NCBI GenBank assembly: GCA_947586185.1
Contig: CANPXN010000004.1
Location: 1-64,000 of the forward strand
Source: an uncultured Clostridia bacterium
GTDB taxonomy: Bacteria; Bacillota; Clostridia; Oscillospirales; Ruminococcaceae
Direction: 5' to 3'
Length of the DNA stretch: 64,000 nt
The position numbers and the translations under genes are program-made. Positions 43,782 to 52,321 of the stretch are shown piece after piece. Below the pieces are notes generated by a model. It saw nothing but the letters and a program-made list of their open reading frames with translations. It was not told where the DNA came from and ran no database searches. Every line of letters begins with the position of its first letter. Position 1 is the first letter of the stretch.

Positions 43782-43866
43782 AGTATAGTTAAAAATCGCA
43801 AGAATATCAAATACATATATTATATGTATTTGCATACTTGAAAGGTATGCAACTATATGCTATAAT
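43782..43866. promoter_or_regulatory. Divergent promoters and palindromes, redox operon / LysR
   Basis: Minus: TTGATA (43805-43810), 17 bp, TATACT (43782-43787). Plus: TTGAAA (43838-43843), 17 bp, TATAAT (43861-43866), preceded by TG-C as an extended -10. Palindrome 1: CAAATACATATA-T-TATATGTATTTG (43808-43832), perfect 12-bp arms, touching the minus -35. Palindrome 2: TGCATAC-N7-GTATGCA (43831-43851), overlapping the plus -35. A good candidate LysR binding region. Confidence 0.8.
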
Positions 43867-43897
43867 AAGGTCACATCAAGAGGAGGAGGAAACTTTT

Positions 43898-44833
43898 TTG
43901 GATATACGAGTATTACAATACTTTCTTGCGGTTGCAAGAGAGGAAAGCATTACAAGGGCGGCTGAAGCTTTGCATATGACACAGCCTCCGCTATCAAGGC
44001 AATTAAAAGATTTGGAAGATGAAGTTGGAAAACAGCTTCTTATCAGAGGGAGTAAAAAAGTTACCTTGACCGAGGACGGTATGCTGCTTCGTAAACGGGC
44101 AGAAGAAATGGTGGCTTTAATGGAAAAAACAAAAGCCGAACTTACTTCTTCTGATGAAAACATCAGTGGGGAAATCTATATGGGCAGCGGAGAAACAGAA
44201 GCAGTATCTACAATTGCAAAAGTAGCTAAGAATTTGCAGAAGAAATACCCCCTGATTCGTTACCACATTTACAGTGGTGATGCTGAACATATCACAGAGA
44301 GATTAGACAAAGGACTGATTGATTTTGGTCTTTTAGTTGAACCGTTTGATATTGTAAAATATGACTTTTTACGACTTCCTGTAAAAGATACTTGGGGAGT
44401 GTTAATGCGTAAAGATAGTCCACTCTCCGAGAAAGAAAATATTTGTGCTGAAGATTTATGGGACAAGCCGCTCATTATATCTCATCAAACCTCTATCAGC
44501 AATGAAATGATTGCTTGGCTTCAAAAAGATATATCTCAATTAAATATTGTTGCTACTTATGATTTACTTTATAACGCTTCCCGGTTTGTTAAAATGGGAT
44601 TTGGTTATGCAATCGCATTAGATAAGCTAATCAATACAAGCGGTGAAAGCAATCTCTGTTTCAGACCTCTTTATCCCGTATCGGAAGCAGGATTATGTAT
44701 CGTGTGGAAAAAGTATCAAGTCTTTTCCAGAGCCGCCGAGCAGTTTTTAAGGCAAATTCAAGCAGAATTTTCGATTGACATACATTGTATTGAAAATCGA
44801 GGAAATCTTGTAGTTTGCGAATCTAAGCATTAA
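43898..44833 (+). CDS. LysR-family transcriptional regulator
   Basis: 311 residues. N-terminal helix-turn-helix (R-V-L-Q-Y-F-L-A-V-A-R-E-E-S, then A-A-E-A-L-H-M-T-Q-P-P-L-S-R-Q) and the periplasmic-binding-like effector domain (about 90-300). TTG start at 43898 with AGGAGGAGG 8 nt upstream; the longer frame begins inside the promoter, so it is rejected. Divergent from the redox operon and very likely its regulator. Confidence 0.92.
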   Translation: MDIRVLQYFLAVAREESITRAAEALHMTQPPLSRQLKDLEDEVGKQLLIRGSKKVTLTEDGMLLRKRAEEMVALMEKTKAELTSSDENISGEIYMGSGETEAVSTIAKVAKNLQKKYPLIRYHIYSGDAEHITERLDKGLIDFGLLVEPFDIVKYDFLRLPVKDTWGVLMRKDSPLSEKENICAEDLWDKPLIISHQTSISNEMIAWLQKDISQLNIVATYDLLYNASRFVKMGFGYAIALDKLINTSGESNLCFRPLYPVSEAGLCIVWKKYQVFSRAAEQFLRQIQAEFSIDIHCIENRGNLVVCESKH

Positions 44834-44837
44834 AAAT

Positions 44838-44865
44838 CCCCTGAGAAACCGGCTTGTCTCAGGGG
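44838..44865 (+). terminator. Hairpin after the LysR gene
   Basis: CCCCTGAGA-10 nt-TCTCAGGGG just past the stop; U-tract weak on the plus strand, A-run on the left would serve the minus strand. Confidence 0.6.
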
Positions 44866-44893
44866 CGATTACTACGCATATTGAAAATTATTT

Positions 44894-45256
44894 TTAAATT
44901 GCGGCTTTATTCATAAAGCAACTCTTTTCATAGGCAAATTCCTTCTGCTTTTTATCCGGCAGTATTTTTAATAATTCATCCGGCGTCAAATCTTCCATCG
45001 GCGTTCCTTTTGAAAGATTAAAAAGCTGTGTAAACAGCCATTCCTGCCATAAGTCATCAAACATCTCCCTGCTGTCTGTGTAAGTCGTGACACTATCAAA
45101 TCCCACGTTTGGCATATAATTCTGCAATTTCACAAACCCGAACCTTCCAGCGTCCACTACCTGCACATCATCTTCTTGATAGATTTCCAAAAAGGCATTG
45201 GCTACTTTTTCGCATTTTCTCCTTTCTTCCTCTGTTATATATGTTTGTTTATTCAT
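44894..45256 (-). CDS. Unknown protein near the right end of the island
   Basis: 120 residues, acidic and soluble; no family recognised. Features: Y-I-T-E-E-E-R-R-K-C-E-K-V-A-N-A-F-L-E-I-Y-amphipathic helix, V-V-D-A-G-R-F-G-F-V-K-L strand, L-W-Q-E-W-L-F-T-Q-L. GGAGG precedes the ATG at 45256. Likely cargo of module B. Confidence 0.65.
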   Translation of the reverse strand: MNKQTYITEEERRKCEKVANAFLEIYQEDDVQVVDAGRFGFVKLQNYMPNVGFDSVTTYTDSREMFDDLWQEWLFTQLFNLSKGTPMEDLTPDELLKILPDKKQKEFAYEKSCFMNKAAI

Positions 45257-45346
45257 AGGCTCTTCCTCCTTTGACTTTCTTTGCAATTATATTGTATTGG
45301 AAATCAAGGGAATCTTATAGTTTGCGACCTGATACATCGTACAAAA

Positions 45347-45385
45347 CAAAAAAAGACCTTGAGAAGTGTTATCCTCTCAAGGTCT
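45347..45385 (-). terminator. Terminator facing lysS
   Basis: Minus strand: AGACCTTGAGA-10 nt-TCTCAAGGTCT followed by TTTTTTT. It would stop transcripts leaving lysS before they enter the island. Confidence 0.85.
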
Positions 45386-45438
45386 AAATCTTAAAAATTA
45401 TGCGATTTTTGCACCTCTGCACGAAACCTTGCACCATT

Positions 45439-45464
45439 TGATGTAAGTTTGATGTAAAGATGTA
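45439..45464. repeat. GATGTA arm-type repeats, right end of module B
   Basis: TTTGATGTAAG-TTTGATGTAAA-GATGTA: three GATGTA copies in 26 bp. They match the motif at 33171-33222 and 38717-38768. Confidence 0.65.
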
Positions 45465-45512
45465 CTCCTTCTCGATTTTTCGAGTCTGCAAACCCGCATA
45501 AATACTGGGTTT

Positions 45513-45552
45513 TTAATCCTTGTTGTTGGGTAGGGACTTCATCGTCGGGAAC
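45513..45552. other. Attachment site 3: functional lysS 3' end
   Basis: Core AGGGACTTCATCGTCGGGA (45533-45551) identical to site 2, and about 92 bases around it (45459-45552) similar to site 1. Insertion here restores the lysS reading frame (…P-T-M-K-S-L-P-N-N-K-D). Confidence 0.85.
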
Positions 45553-47096
45553 AACAGAACATCCCTAATCGAAGAACTGTCAGTAAGAAGCATTACAAGC
45601 CTGTCCAGACCCAGTCCAAGACCACCTGTAGGTGGCATACCATATTCAAGAGCTGTTACAAAGTCCTCATCAACTTCCGCATTAGCTCCCTGTGCACGTT
45701 TAGCTTCAACCTGCTTTACAAAACGTTCTCTCTGATCAATAGGATCGTTAAGCTCTGAAAAAGCATTACCCATTTCACGGGCATAAACGAAATATTCAAA
45801 ACGCTCTGTAAACGCAGGATCAGATGGTTTTCTCTTTGCAAGAGGAGAATTCTCAACCGGATAATCGTAAATAATAGTAGGCTGGATAAGCTTATCCTCC
45901 ACGAACTCCTCAAAGAACGCAATAAGTACATGCCCTTTAGTAGCGTTGTCGCCCTCTTCGACTTCAATGCCTTTATTCTTTGCGCATTCCCTTGCCTGCT
46001 CATCAGTCGTCCAGTCGTTATAGTCAACGCCTGCATACTTCTTAACTGCTTCAACCATTGTAAGCTTTTCCCAAGGAGCAGTAAGGTCAATCTTCTGACC
46101 CTGATATTCAATTACAGAGCTTCCGCAGATCTTTAGAGCAAGAGCTTCATACATATTTTCAATAAGCTCCATCATACCCTTGTAATCAGTGTATGCCTGG
46201 TACATTTCAATAGATGTAAATTCAGGATTATGAGAAGTATCCATACCTTCGTTTCTAAAGATACGACCTACCTCATAAACCTTGTCAAAGCCGCCGACAA
46301 TAAGTCTTTTTAGATAGAGCTCAGTTTCAATTCTAAGGTACATGTCAATATCGAGAGCATTGTGATGAGTCTTGAAAGGTCTTGCAGCAGCACCGATCTC
46401 CAAAGTATGAAGAACAGGCGTATCAACTTCAATATATCCAAGACCATCAAGATAATTTCTGATTTCCTTCAAAATAATACTTCTCTTTACAAATGTATCC
46501 TTAACACCTGGATTTACAATAAGGTCAACATAGCGCTGTCTATAACGCATATCCTGATCTTTAAGGCCATGCCACTTTTCAGGGAGCGGTAACAACGACT
46601 TTGAAAGAAGCTGTATTTTCTGAGCATGTATAGATATTTCGCCCTTACGAGTTCTAAATACAAAGCCTTCAACGCCTACGATATCACCAATATCCCATTT
46701 CTTAAACTCAGCAAATTCTTCCTTGCCTATATCGTTCATTCGCACATAAATCTGGATTCTGTCTGAACCGTCACGAACATCAATAAAGTTAGCCTTGCCC
46801 ATATCTCGCCAGCTCATGATACGACCGGCAATACGGACAATATTCTCCTTAAACTTATCAAGACCTGCCTTTACAGCTTCCTCATCGTCACCAGCAGCCT
46901 CCAGAACAGCTTTTTCATCCTTTTCATACTGAGCCTTTAAGTCAGCATTTTTTGCTGTAACATCATATTTAGTAATCTCATAAGGATTCCTGTCTGCTGC
47001 TTTTAAATCTGCAAGCTTTTCCAGTCTAACCTTCTTCAAAACGTTAATGTCTTGTTCCTCTGTCTCAACAGGCACATTGTTCATATTTTCACTCAT
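45513..47096 (-). CDS. lysS: Lysyl-tRNA synthetase (class II)
   Basis: 527 residues. N-terminal OB-fold anticodon domain (about 75-190: I-V-R-I-A-G-R-I-M-S-W-R, F-I-D-V-R-D-G). The class II core has motif 2 F-R-N-E-G-M-D-T-S-H-N-P-E-F-T and motif 3 G-L-G-L-G-L-D-R-L-V-M-L-L-T. Charges tRNA-Lys in the cytoplasm. The last 11 codons lie in the island's attachment site, so they were supplied by the integrated element. It follows greA by 18 nt and shares its promoter. Confidence 0.97.
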   Translation of the reverse strand: MSENMNNVPVETEEQDINVLKKVRLEKLADLKAADRNPYEITKYDVTAKNADLKAQYEKDEKAVLEAAGDDEEAVKAGLDKFKENIVRIAGRIMSWRDMGKANFIDVRDGSDRIQIYVRMNDIGKEEFAEFKKWDIGDIVGVEGFVFRTRKGEISIHAQKIQLLSKSLLPLPEKWHGLKDQDMRYRQRYVDLIVNPGVKDTFVKRSIILKEIRNYLDGLGYIEVDTPVLHTLEIGAAARPFKTHHNALDIDMYLRIETELYLKRLIVGGFDKVYEVGRIFRNEGMDTSHNPEFTSIEMYQAYTDYKGMMELIENMYEALALKICGSSVIEYQGQKIDLTAPWEKLTMVEAVKKYAGVDYNDWTTDEQARECAKNKGIEVEEGDNATKGHVLIAFFEEFVEDKLIQPTIIYDYPVENSPLAKRKPSDPAFTERFEYFVYAREMGNAFSELNDPIDQRERFVKQVEAKRAQGANAEVDEDFVTALEYGMPPTGGLGLGLDRLVMLLTDSSSIRDVLLFPTMKSLPNNKD

Positions 47097-47114
47097 CAGT
47101 TAATCCCACCATTA

Positions 47115-47585
47115 TTACTTAGAAATTTCAATTACTTCAAATTTTAATTCTCCAACCGGAGCTTCAACAGAAAATACATCTCCAACTTTTTTCTTTAGTG
47201 CAGCCTTGCCAATTGGAGATTCATCAGAAATCTTGCCTGCTTTTGCATCGGTTTCATTTGTGCTGACTATTTGAAGAATCTCTGTTTTATCAGAGCCTAC
47301 ACGCTTCACCTTAATAATTGAACCTATACCGATCTCATCAATTGAAATATTATCGTCCTCGACGATCTCAGCATTTTCAATTGTAGCTTCAAGCTGTGCA
47401 ATTGTGGCTTCCAGGATACCCTGTTCATTTTTAGCTTCATCATATTCAGCATTCTCTGACAAGTCACCAAAGCCGCGTGCTTCTTTAAGTTTCTGAGCGA
47501 CCTCCGCTCTTCTTACAGTTATAAGATACTGTAGCTCATTTTGAAGCTTTTCAAAGCCCGATCTTGACATTTGCTTTTTTGCCAT
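47115..47585 (-). CDS. greA: Transcription elongation factor GreA
   Basis: 156 residues. N-terminal coiled coil with the acidic tip (G-D-L-S-E-N-A-E-Y-D-E-A-K) that reaches into the polymerase channel, then a C-terminal FKBP-like domain (E-S-P-I-G-K-A-A-L-K-K). Rescues backtracked RNA polymerase. AAGGAG precedes the ATG. Confidence 0.97.
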   Translation of the reverse strand: MAKKQMSRSGFEKLQNELQYLITVRRAEVAQKLKEARGFGDLSENAEYDEAKNEQGILEATIAQLEATIENAEIVEDDNISIDEIGIGSIIKVKRVGSDKTEILQIVSTNETDAKAGKISDESPIGKAALKKKVGDVFSVEAPVGELKFEVIEISK

Positions 47586-47642
47586 ATCTATATCTCCTTA
47601 TAATAAATTTTCATATCAATTGAACTTGCGTCCTATCTTATA

Positions 47643-47671
47643 ATTATATATGATTAATTTATCTTTGTCAA
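47643..47671 (-). promoter_or_regulatory. Consensus promoter of greA-lysS
   Basis: Minus strand: TTGACA (47666-47671), 17-bp spacer, TATAAT (47643-47648). A second TTGACA overlaps just upstream. Confidence 0.85.
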
Positions 47672-47713
47672 TGTCAAAGCATAAATTATTTCAATAAATC
47701 CCAAATTTTTTGA

Positions 47714-47748
47714 TAAAAAAATAAAGCAGCACCGAAATGCCGCTTTAT
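47714..47748 (-). terminator. Terminator of the sugar ABC operon region / upstream of greA promoter
   Basis: Arms ATAAAGCAGCA / TGCCGCTTTAT (one mismatch), minus-strand side followed by TTTTTTTATC. It lies 14 nt past the stop of the last permease gene. Confidence 0.85.
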
Positions 47749-47761
47749 CATATAAAATATA

Positions 47762-48634
47762 TTATTCCTTTACACCGCCAAGAGCAACGCCCTCAATAAT
47801 AAATCTTGAAAGAACAAGATAAATAACTATAACCGGAAGGATTGAAAGAGCGATACCGGCATAGATAACACCATAGTCAGCGATCTTATCGTTTGATTTA
47901 AGAGCACTGATCATCATAGGCATTGTAAGCTGATTGAACTTTCTTGATGTAAGAATCATAGATGGCATATAGAAGTTGTTCCAGTTCTGAACAAAAGCAA
48001 ATATTGACTGAACAGCAATAGCTGGCTTCATCATTGGGATAGCAATTGTCAGGAATGTCCTAAATTCGCCGCATCCGTCAATACGTGCCGCCTCAACAAT
48101 GTCAAGTGGAAACGATGACTTTAGATACTGCCTTATAAAGAACACGATCGCTGGAGCCTGAATAGCAGGAACAATAAGTGGAATGAATGAGTCATTCAAA
48201 CCAAGCTTGATCATGAACTGCAAGAAACCAACAGATGTAACCTGCATAGGAACCATCATTACAGCAAGTATAAATGTGAATGCTGCTCCTCTGAGCTTAA
48301 AGTCGTATACAACAAGACCATAAGCTGTAAGACATGAGAAGAAGATCGACAGAACTGTTGCACCAATGGCAATAATAGCACTGTTTTTAAAACCTACGAG
48401 AGCATCAAATTTATAAAGGCTGTTGGTCATAAGCTCCTTAACATTTCTGACGAGCTGATCGCCAGGAATAAAGCTTACTGAACCAATAATATCAACGTGT
48501 GAACGAGTTGCGTTAATGATCAATATGTAAATAGGAACAAGACATATCAATGTAAGTAAAACGCATACAATAAATATAATTATCGACTTAGTACGAAGCT
48601 TAGCAGTATAACTATCTTTTTTAGCAGTACTCAT
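47762..48634 (-). CDS. Carbohydrate ABC transporter permease (MalG type)
   Basis: 290 residues, six helices, EAA loop E-A-A-R-I-D-G-C-G-E-F-R-T-F before the last helices. Forms the membrane channel with the MalF-type partner, whose gene it overlaps by 4 nt. Last gene of the operon; no ATPase gene follows, so a shared MsmK-type ATPase is implied. Confidence 0.92.
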   Translation of the reverse strand: MSTAKKDSYTAKLRTKSIIIFIVCVLLTLICLVPIYILIINATRSHVDIIGSVSFIPGDQLVRNVKELMTNSLYKFDALVGFKNSAIIAIGATVLSIFFSCLTAYGLVVYDFKLRGAAFTFILAVMMVPMQVTSVGFLQFMIKLGLNDSFIPLIVPAIQAPAIVFFIRQYLKSSFPLDIVEAARIDGCGEFRTFLTIAIPMMKPAIAVQSIFAFVQNWNNFYMPSMILTSRKFNQLTMPMMISALKSNDKIADYGVIYAGIALSILPVIVIYLVLSRFIIEGVALGGVKE

Positions 48635-49662
48635 ATGCCTATACCTCCTAAATTGTTCTTAGCCTGTTCCTTAAGCTTTTTCTTCATAGCTTTACGTTCT
48701 TTCTTCTTTCTTGCTTCATCTTCGTCACGGTTATAAGCCATGCAGATACTACCAAGAATAATCGTAATTATGAAGAGAACAACAGATGCAGCTGCTGAGA
48801 AACCGTAGTTTGGCTTTGGCATTTTTTCACGGAAGTGCTCGTAAATAAATACTGCAACCGTCTTTGTAAACTGATTTCTCTGTGTACCCTTAATGTAAAG
48901 ATAAGGGATATCGAACATCTGCAAACCACCAATCATGGAGGTAACCATTGTATAAATCAAGATAGGGCGGAGAAGCGGAAGAGTGATCTTTCTAAATATC
49001 TGACCGCTGCTTGCACCATCAATGTTTGCAGCTTCAAAGAGTGACGGATTAAGACCCATAATACCTGACATAAGCATGATCATAGTATTACCGAACCACA
49101 TCCAGCACTGAATAAACATTATCATGCCTCTTGACTGCGCAACACCCGTAACAAACTGGATTGGTTCTTTTATAACTCCCCAATCAAGGAGCATATGGTT
49201 GATAGGACCATATTTGGATTCTGCGAACAGTGAAAGATAAAGAGCTGCAACTGAAGCAGCCGTAATAATGTTAGGCATGTACATTACTACTTTAAAGAAT
49301 CCTTTACCTCTGATCTTTAGCTTAGCATCTGTGAACCAAGCAGCAAGCAGAAGAGAAATAAGGATCTGTGGAACGAAGTTACCTATCCAGACAATCAAGG
49401 TGTTTATGAGTGTCTGAACAAATGTCTCATGAATTGCCTTACCGGTTCGGCCCATACCATCACCGAAAAGCAAAGCATTAAAGTTATCCAAGCCGACAAA
49501 ATCGTCAGCTTTAGCACCATTGCCGTAAAAACTCAATATAAATGTGTTAATAAGAGGCCATAGCTGGAAGAAAAAGTAAACCAAGAAAAAAGGAAGGATA
49601 AAAATATAGCCGTATTTAGCATAACTAATTGAACGGATATTTCTTTGTGCAGCAGATGCCAT
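48631..49662 (-). CDS. Carbohydrate ABC transporter permease (MalF type)
   Basis: 343 residues, six helices plus a charged C-terminal tail (K-K-K-E-R-K-A-M-K-K-K). EAA loop E-A-A-N-I-D-G-A-S-S-G-Q-I-F-R-K-I-T. The ATG at 49662 is preferred because AGAGAGGTG lies 7 nt upstream and covers the GTG at 49671. Confidence 0.92.
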   Translation of the reverse strand: MASAAQRNIRSISYAKYGYIFILPFFLVYFFFQLWPLINTFILSFYGNGAKADDFVGLDNFNALLFGDGMGRTGKAIHETFVQTLINTLIVWIGNFVPQILISLLLAAWFTDAKLKIRGKGFFKVVMYMPNIITAASVAALYLSLFAESKYGPINHMLLDWGVIKEPIQFVTGVAQSRGMIMFIQCWMWFGNTMIMLMSGIMGLNPSLFEAANIDGASSGQIFRKITLPLLRPILIYTMVTSMIGGLQMFDIPYLYIKGTQRNQFTKTVAVFIYEHFREKMPKPNYGFSAAASVVLFIITIILGSICMAYNRDEDEARKKKERKAMKKKLKEQAKNNLGGIGI

Positions 49663-49705
49663 CAAATACACCTCTCTCTAAGAAATCAGATTAATAATAC
49701 ATGTA

Positions 49706-49729
49706 TACGGGATGGTCGCCCATCCCGTA
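49706..49729 (-). other. Intra-operon hairpin between binding-protein and permease genes
   Basis: Perfect 10-bp arms TACGGGATGG / CCATCCCGTA with a 4-nt loop and no U-tract. Such hairpins commonly protect the upstream message and raise binding-protein output over permease output. Confidence 0.65.
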
Positions 49730-49760
49730 ACACGCACAAAATAAAACAAATAAATTTTAA

Positions 49761-51206
49761 TTAGTCAACTGTGATATCTGTTACAGATTCAGCAACCTTA
49801 TTCTTGAATGCATCAATGCAAGCTTCTTCAGAATCTGTCTTACCGTTGCAGTAGTCGTTTACTGCATCCATGAATGCCTGCTTGATTGTAGCATCATATG
49901 GAGTGATAAGTCCGTTGAGGTTGATAGCCTTAGCTGATTCGTGAAGAACTGCGAACTGATCCTGACCACCGAGAAGAGCGTTCTTGTTAGAACCTTCGTC
50001 AACGATGCTCTGCATTACGTTCATGTTGTTTACGTAGTCAGGCTTAGCAAGTGCATATTCCTTCATTGAAGCTTCGTCTACTGTCATGTAGTTGATGAAG
50101 CTTGCTGCGAGATCTGCGTTATCTGTCTTAGGTGATACGCACATCCAAGTACCGCCCCAGTAGTATGGTGTAGGACCCTGGCAAACATTCCACTTACCAT
50201 ATGTCTTACCGCCTTCGCCGCCGGCAGCTGTTTCGAGGATTGAAACGCCGAAGCCCCATGTTGATACGAAGTAACCCATTGTATCATCTGTCTGACCTGC
50301 AGCCTTCCATTCGTCTGTCCACTGGTTGAGCTTTGTTACATAGCCGTTATCCATCATGTTCTTAGAGAGCTTGATGAACTGTGAGCATGAATCATCAATT
50401 GCAAGAGCGCCGTCTACAACCCAAGCCTGTGTTCTGTTAGCAGCAAATGCCTGCCAGATACCGCCGAGTGTTGTTGTAAGAGCTGTCTTCTTGCCAGAAG
50501 CATCGTAAACTTCCTTAGCTGTAGCCTGGAACTTATCCCAGTCAGAAACCTTAGCCTGCATATCTTCAGGTGACTTAACACCGAGGTATGTATCAGCGAG
50601 GTCTGTTCTGTAGCACCAGCCACCAGGAGCAGCCTGCCATGAAACGCCCTTGATAACGCCGTCTGTTGACTTACCAATTTCCATTGTGTAAGCATACTGA
50701 CCAGCAAAATCCTCTTCCTTGAAGCCAAGGTCTGTCAGAGGAGCTGTTGCTTCATTGTCGTTAATGTACTTAAGAGCCCAGTCAGCTTCAACCATGAACA
50801 TATCAAGGTCTTTGCCGCCGAGGAAGTACTGATCATAGTTAGCAGAAGCTTCGCCGCCGCCTACTGAGAAGTTAACTACGTTAACCTGGCTCTTGTCAAC
50901 GCCTGCAGCCTTTTCCCACATTGGAAGCATAACATCAAGGTCATCAGGTGTCCATGTAAGAACTGTCATCTTGTCGCCGCCAGTCTTGAGTGAACCAGAA
51001 TATGTGAATTCACCGCTATCGCTGCTTTCATCAGAAGAAGCGTCTGAAGAATCAGCTGATGATGAATCAGCAGATGAAGACTCAGCTGAGCTCTCTGAAG
51101 ATGATGATGAAGATGATGAACTGCTGCTGTCGCCGCAGCCAACAAATGCTGTTGCTGAGATTGCAAGTGTTGCAACCAAAGCTAAAGTTTTCTTAAGTTT
51201 GTTCAT
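49761..51206 (-). CDS. Sugar-binding lipoprotein of ABC importer
   Basis: 481 residues. Lipobox F-V-G-C (Cys24), then a long Ser/Asp/Glu-only linker (about 27-65), then an SBP family 1 fold (V-L-T-W-T-P-D-D, D-M-F-M-V-E-A-D-W, W-G-G-T-W-M-C-V-S-P). Captures an unidentified sugar or oligosaccharide at the cell surface. AAGGAGG precedes the ATG. Third position use in this gene is biased to preferred codons, as in highly expressed genes. Confidence 0.92.
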   Translation of the reverse strand: MNKLKKTLALVATLAISATAFVGCGDSSSSSSSSSSSESSAESSSADSSSADSSDASSDESSDSGEFTYSGSLKTGGDKMTVLTWTPDDLDVMLPMWEKAAGVDKSQVNVVNFSVGGGEASANYDQYFLGGKDLDMFMVEADWALKYINDNEATAPLTDLGFKEEDFAGQYAYTMEIGKSTDGVIKGVSWQAAPGGWCYRTDLADTYLGVKSPEDMQAKVSDWDKFQATAKEVYDASGKKTALTTTLGGIWQAFAANRTQAWVVDGALAIDDSCSQFIKLSKNMMDNGYVTKLNQWTDEWKAAGQTDDTMGYFVSTWGFGVSILETAAGGEGGKTYGKWNVCQGPTPYYWGGTWMCVSPKTDNADLAASFINYMTVDEASMKEYALAKPDYVNNMNVMQSIVDEGSNKNALLGGQDQFAVLHESAKAINLNGLITPYDATIKQAFMDAVNDYCNGKTDSEEACIDAFKNKVAESVTDITVD

Positions 51207-51273
51207 TGTAATTTTCCTCCTTAATAATTATATTATATTTTAATATGTAAAATATAATAATCCTGTGTAGTTT

Positions 51274-51299
51274 TACCGTATCATAATTTGCATACGGTA
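51274..51299. promoter_or_regulatory. Palindrome at the lacI stop, upstream of the binding-protein gene
   Basis: TACCGTAT-N10-ATACGGTA, perfect 8-bp arms. It overlaps the lacI stop codon and lies about 70 bp upstream of the binding-protein gene. Either an operator or an mRNA hairpin. Confidence 0.55.
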
Positions 51300-52291
51300 C
51301 CGCCCTCAAGCAGCATCCCGCTGATTATAAGCTGACGGTTTTCAGCGCTTACCTCTTCCTTTCGGATAAGCTTTACAAGAAGCTGAGCGGCTCTTCGCCC
51401 GATCTCGCTTGTGTTCTGTCTGATAGTAGTAAGACACGGCTTCATCATCTGTGTCATTTTTATACCGTCATAGCCCACAATTGAAATGTCTCCGGGAATC
51501 TTGAGTCCTGCTTCATCTATTGCATTCATAGCGCCCACTGACGAAAAGTCATCAGGAAGTATGATGCAGGTCGGCGGGTCATAAAGCTTCAGCATTTCTG
51601 CTGTGATCATTTCCACGCCTACAGCGTCCAGATAACGAGCCTGCTTCAGATAATCAGGTTCAACCTGAAGACCAAGCCTCTTCATTGTGTCAAGGTATGA
51701 ATTAAGTCTCGTAGTTGTAACCTGCGAACTTTCTCCATAGATAAACGCAATTTTTTTATGCCCGCATTTATATGCATACTCAACAATCTGTCGTATGCCG
51801 CTTATGTTGTCCGATGAAACGGAATAGTTATTATCCGATATGTAGTCAATTGAAACTGTCGGAATATCGCTGTCAATCAGCTCAATAACTTCCTTATCAT
51901 AAAAATCAACACAAGCAACGAGCACGCCGTCTACTCGCCTGTACATGCAATGCTCATAGTAGGACATTACATTATTGCCAATCTGACCGCAGATAAACGT
52001 TATATCATAACCAAGCTCCTTTGCCTCAGTTCTGAAGCTTTCAAGCACTGACGAAAAATAACTGTGAGTAAGACCACTTTCCGCCTTATCATCAAGCAAG
52101 ACACCGATATTGTATGTCCTGTTTGTTTTTAGGGAACGAGCCTGAGCATTTGGCATGTAACCCATTCTCTTAGCAGTATCACACACAAGCTGTTTTGTAG
52201 CCTTGCTGACATCACTGTGGTTATTTAACGCTTTACTGACGGTTGCGATTGACACACCGCATTCCTCTGCGATATTTTTAATTGATACCAT
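51281..52291 (-). CDS. LacI-family transcriptional regulator
   Basis: 336 residues. Helix-turn-helix I-K-N-I-A-E-E-C-G-V-S-I-A-T-V-S-K-A-L-N (about 4-23), hinge, then sugar-binding domain (Y-N-I-G-V-L-L start, I-S-I-V-G-Y-D-G-I). ATG 52291 chosen: the 40-codon upstream extension crosses the operator and promoter. It is read in the same direction as, and just upstream of, the sugar ABC genes and probably controls both them and itself. Confidence 0.93.
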   Translation of the reverse strand: MVSIKNIAEECGVSIATVSKALNNHSDVSKATKQLVCDTAKRMGYMPNAQARSLKTNRTYNIGVLLDDKAESGLTHSYFSSVLESFRTEAKELGYDITFICGQIGNNVMSYYEHCMYRRVDGVLVACVDFYDKEVIELIDSDIPTVSIDYISDNNYSVSSDNISGIRQIVEYAYKCGHKKIAFIYGESSQVTTTRLNSYLDTMKRLGLQVEPDYLKQARYLDAVGVEMITAEMLKLYDPPTCIILPDDFSSVGAMNAIDEAGLKIPGDISIVGYDGIKMTQMMKPCLTTIRQNTSEIGRRAAQLLVKLIRKEEVSAENRQLIISGMLLEGGTVCKL

Positions 52292-52321
52292 TACCGCACC
52301 CTCAATACAGCATACAGATTT

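Noticed and set aside
50893..51243. Long plus-strand frame rich in Ser, Asp and Glu opposite the sugar-binding lipoprotein
   Set aside because: It is the antisense shadow of the repetitive Ser/Asp/Glu linker codons; no start signal.
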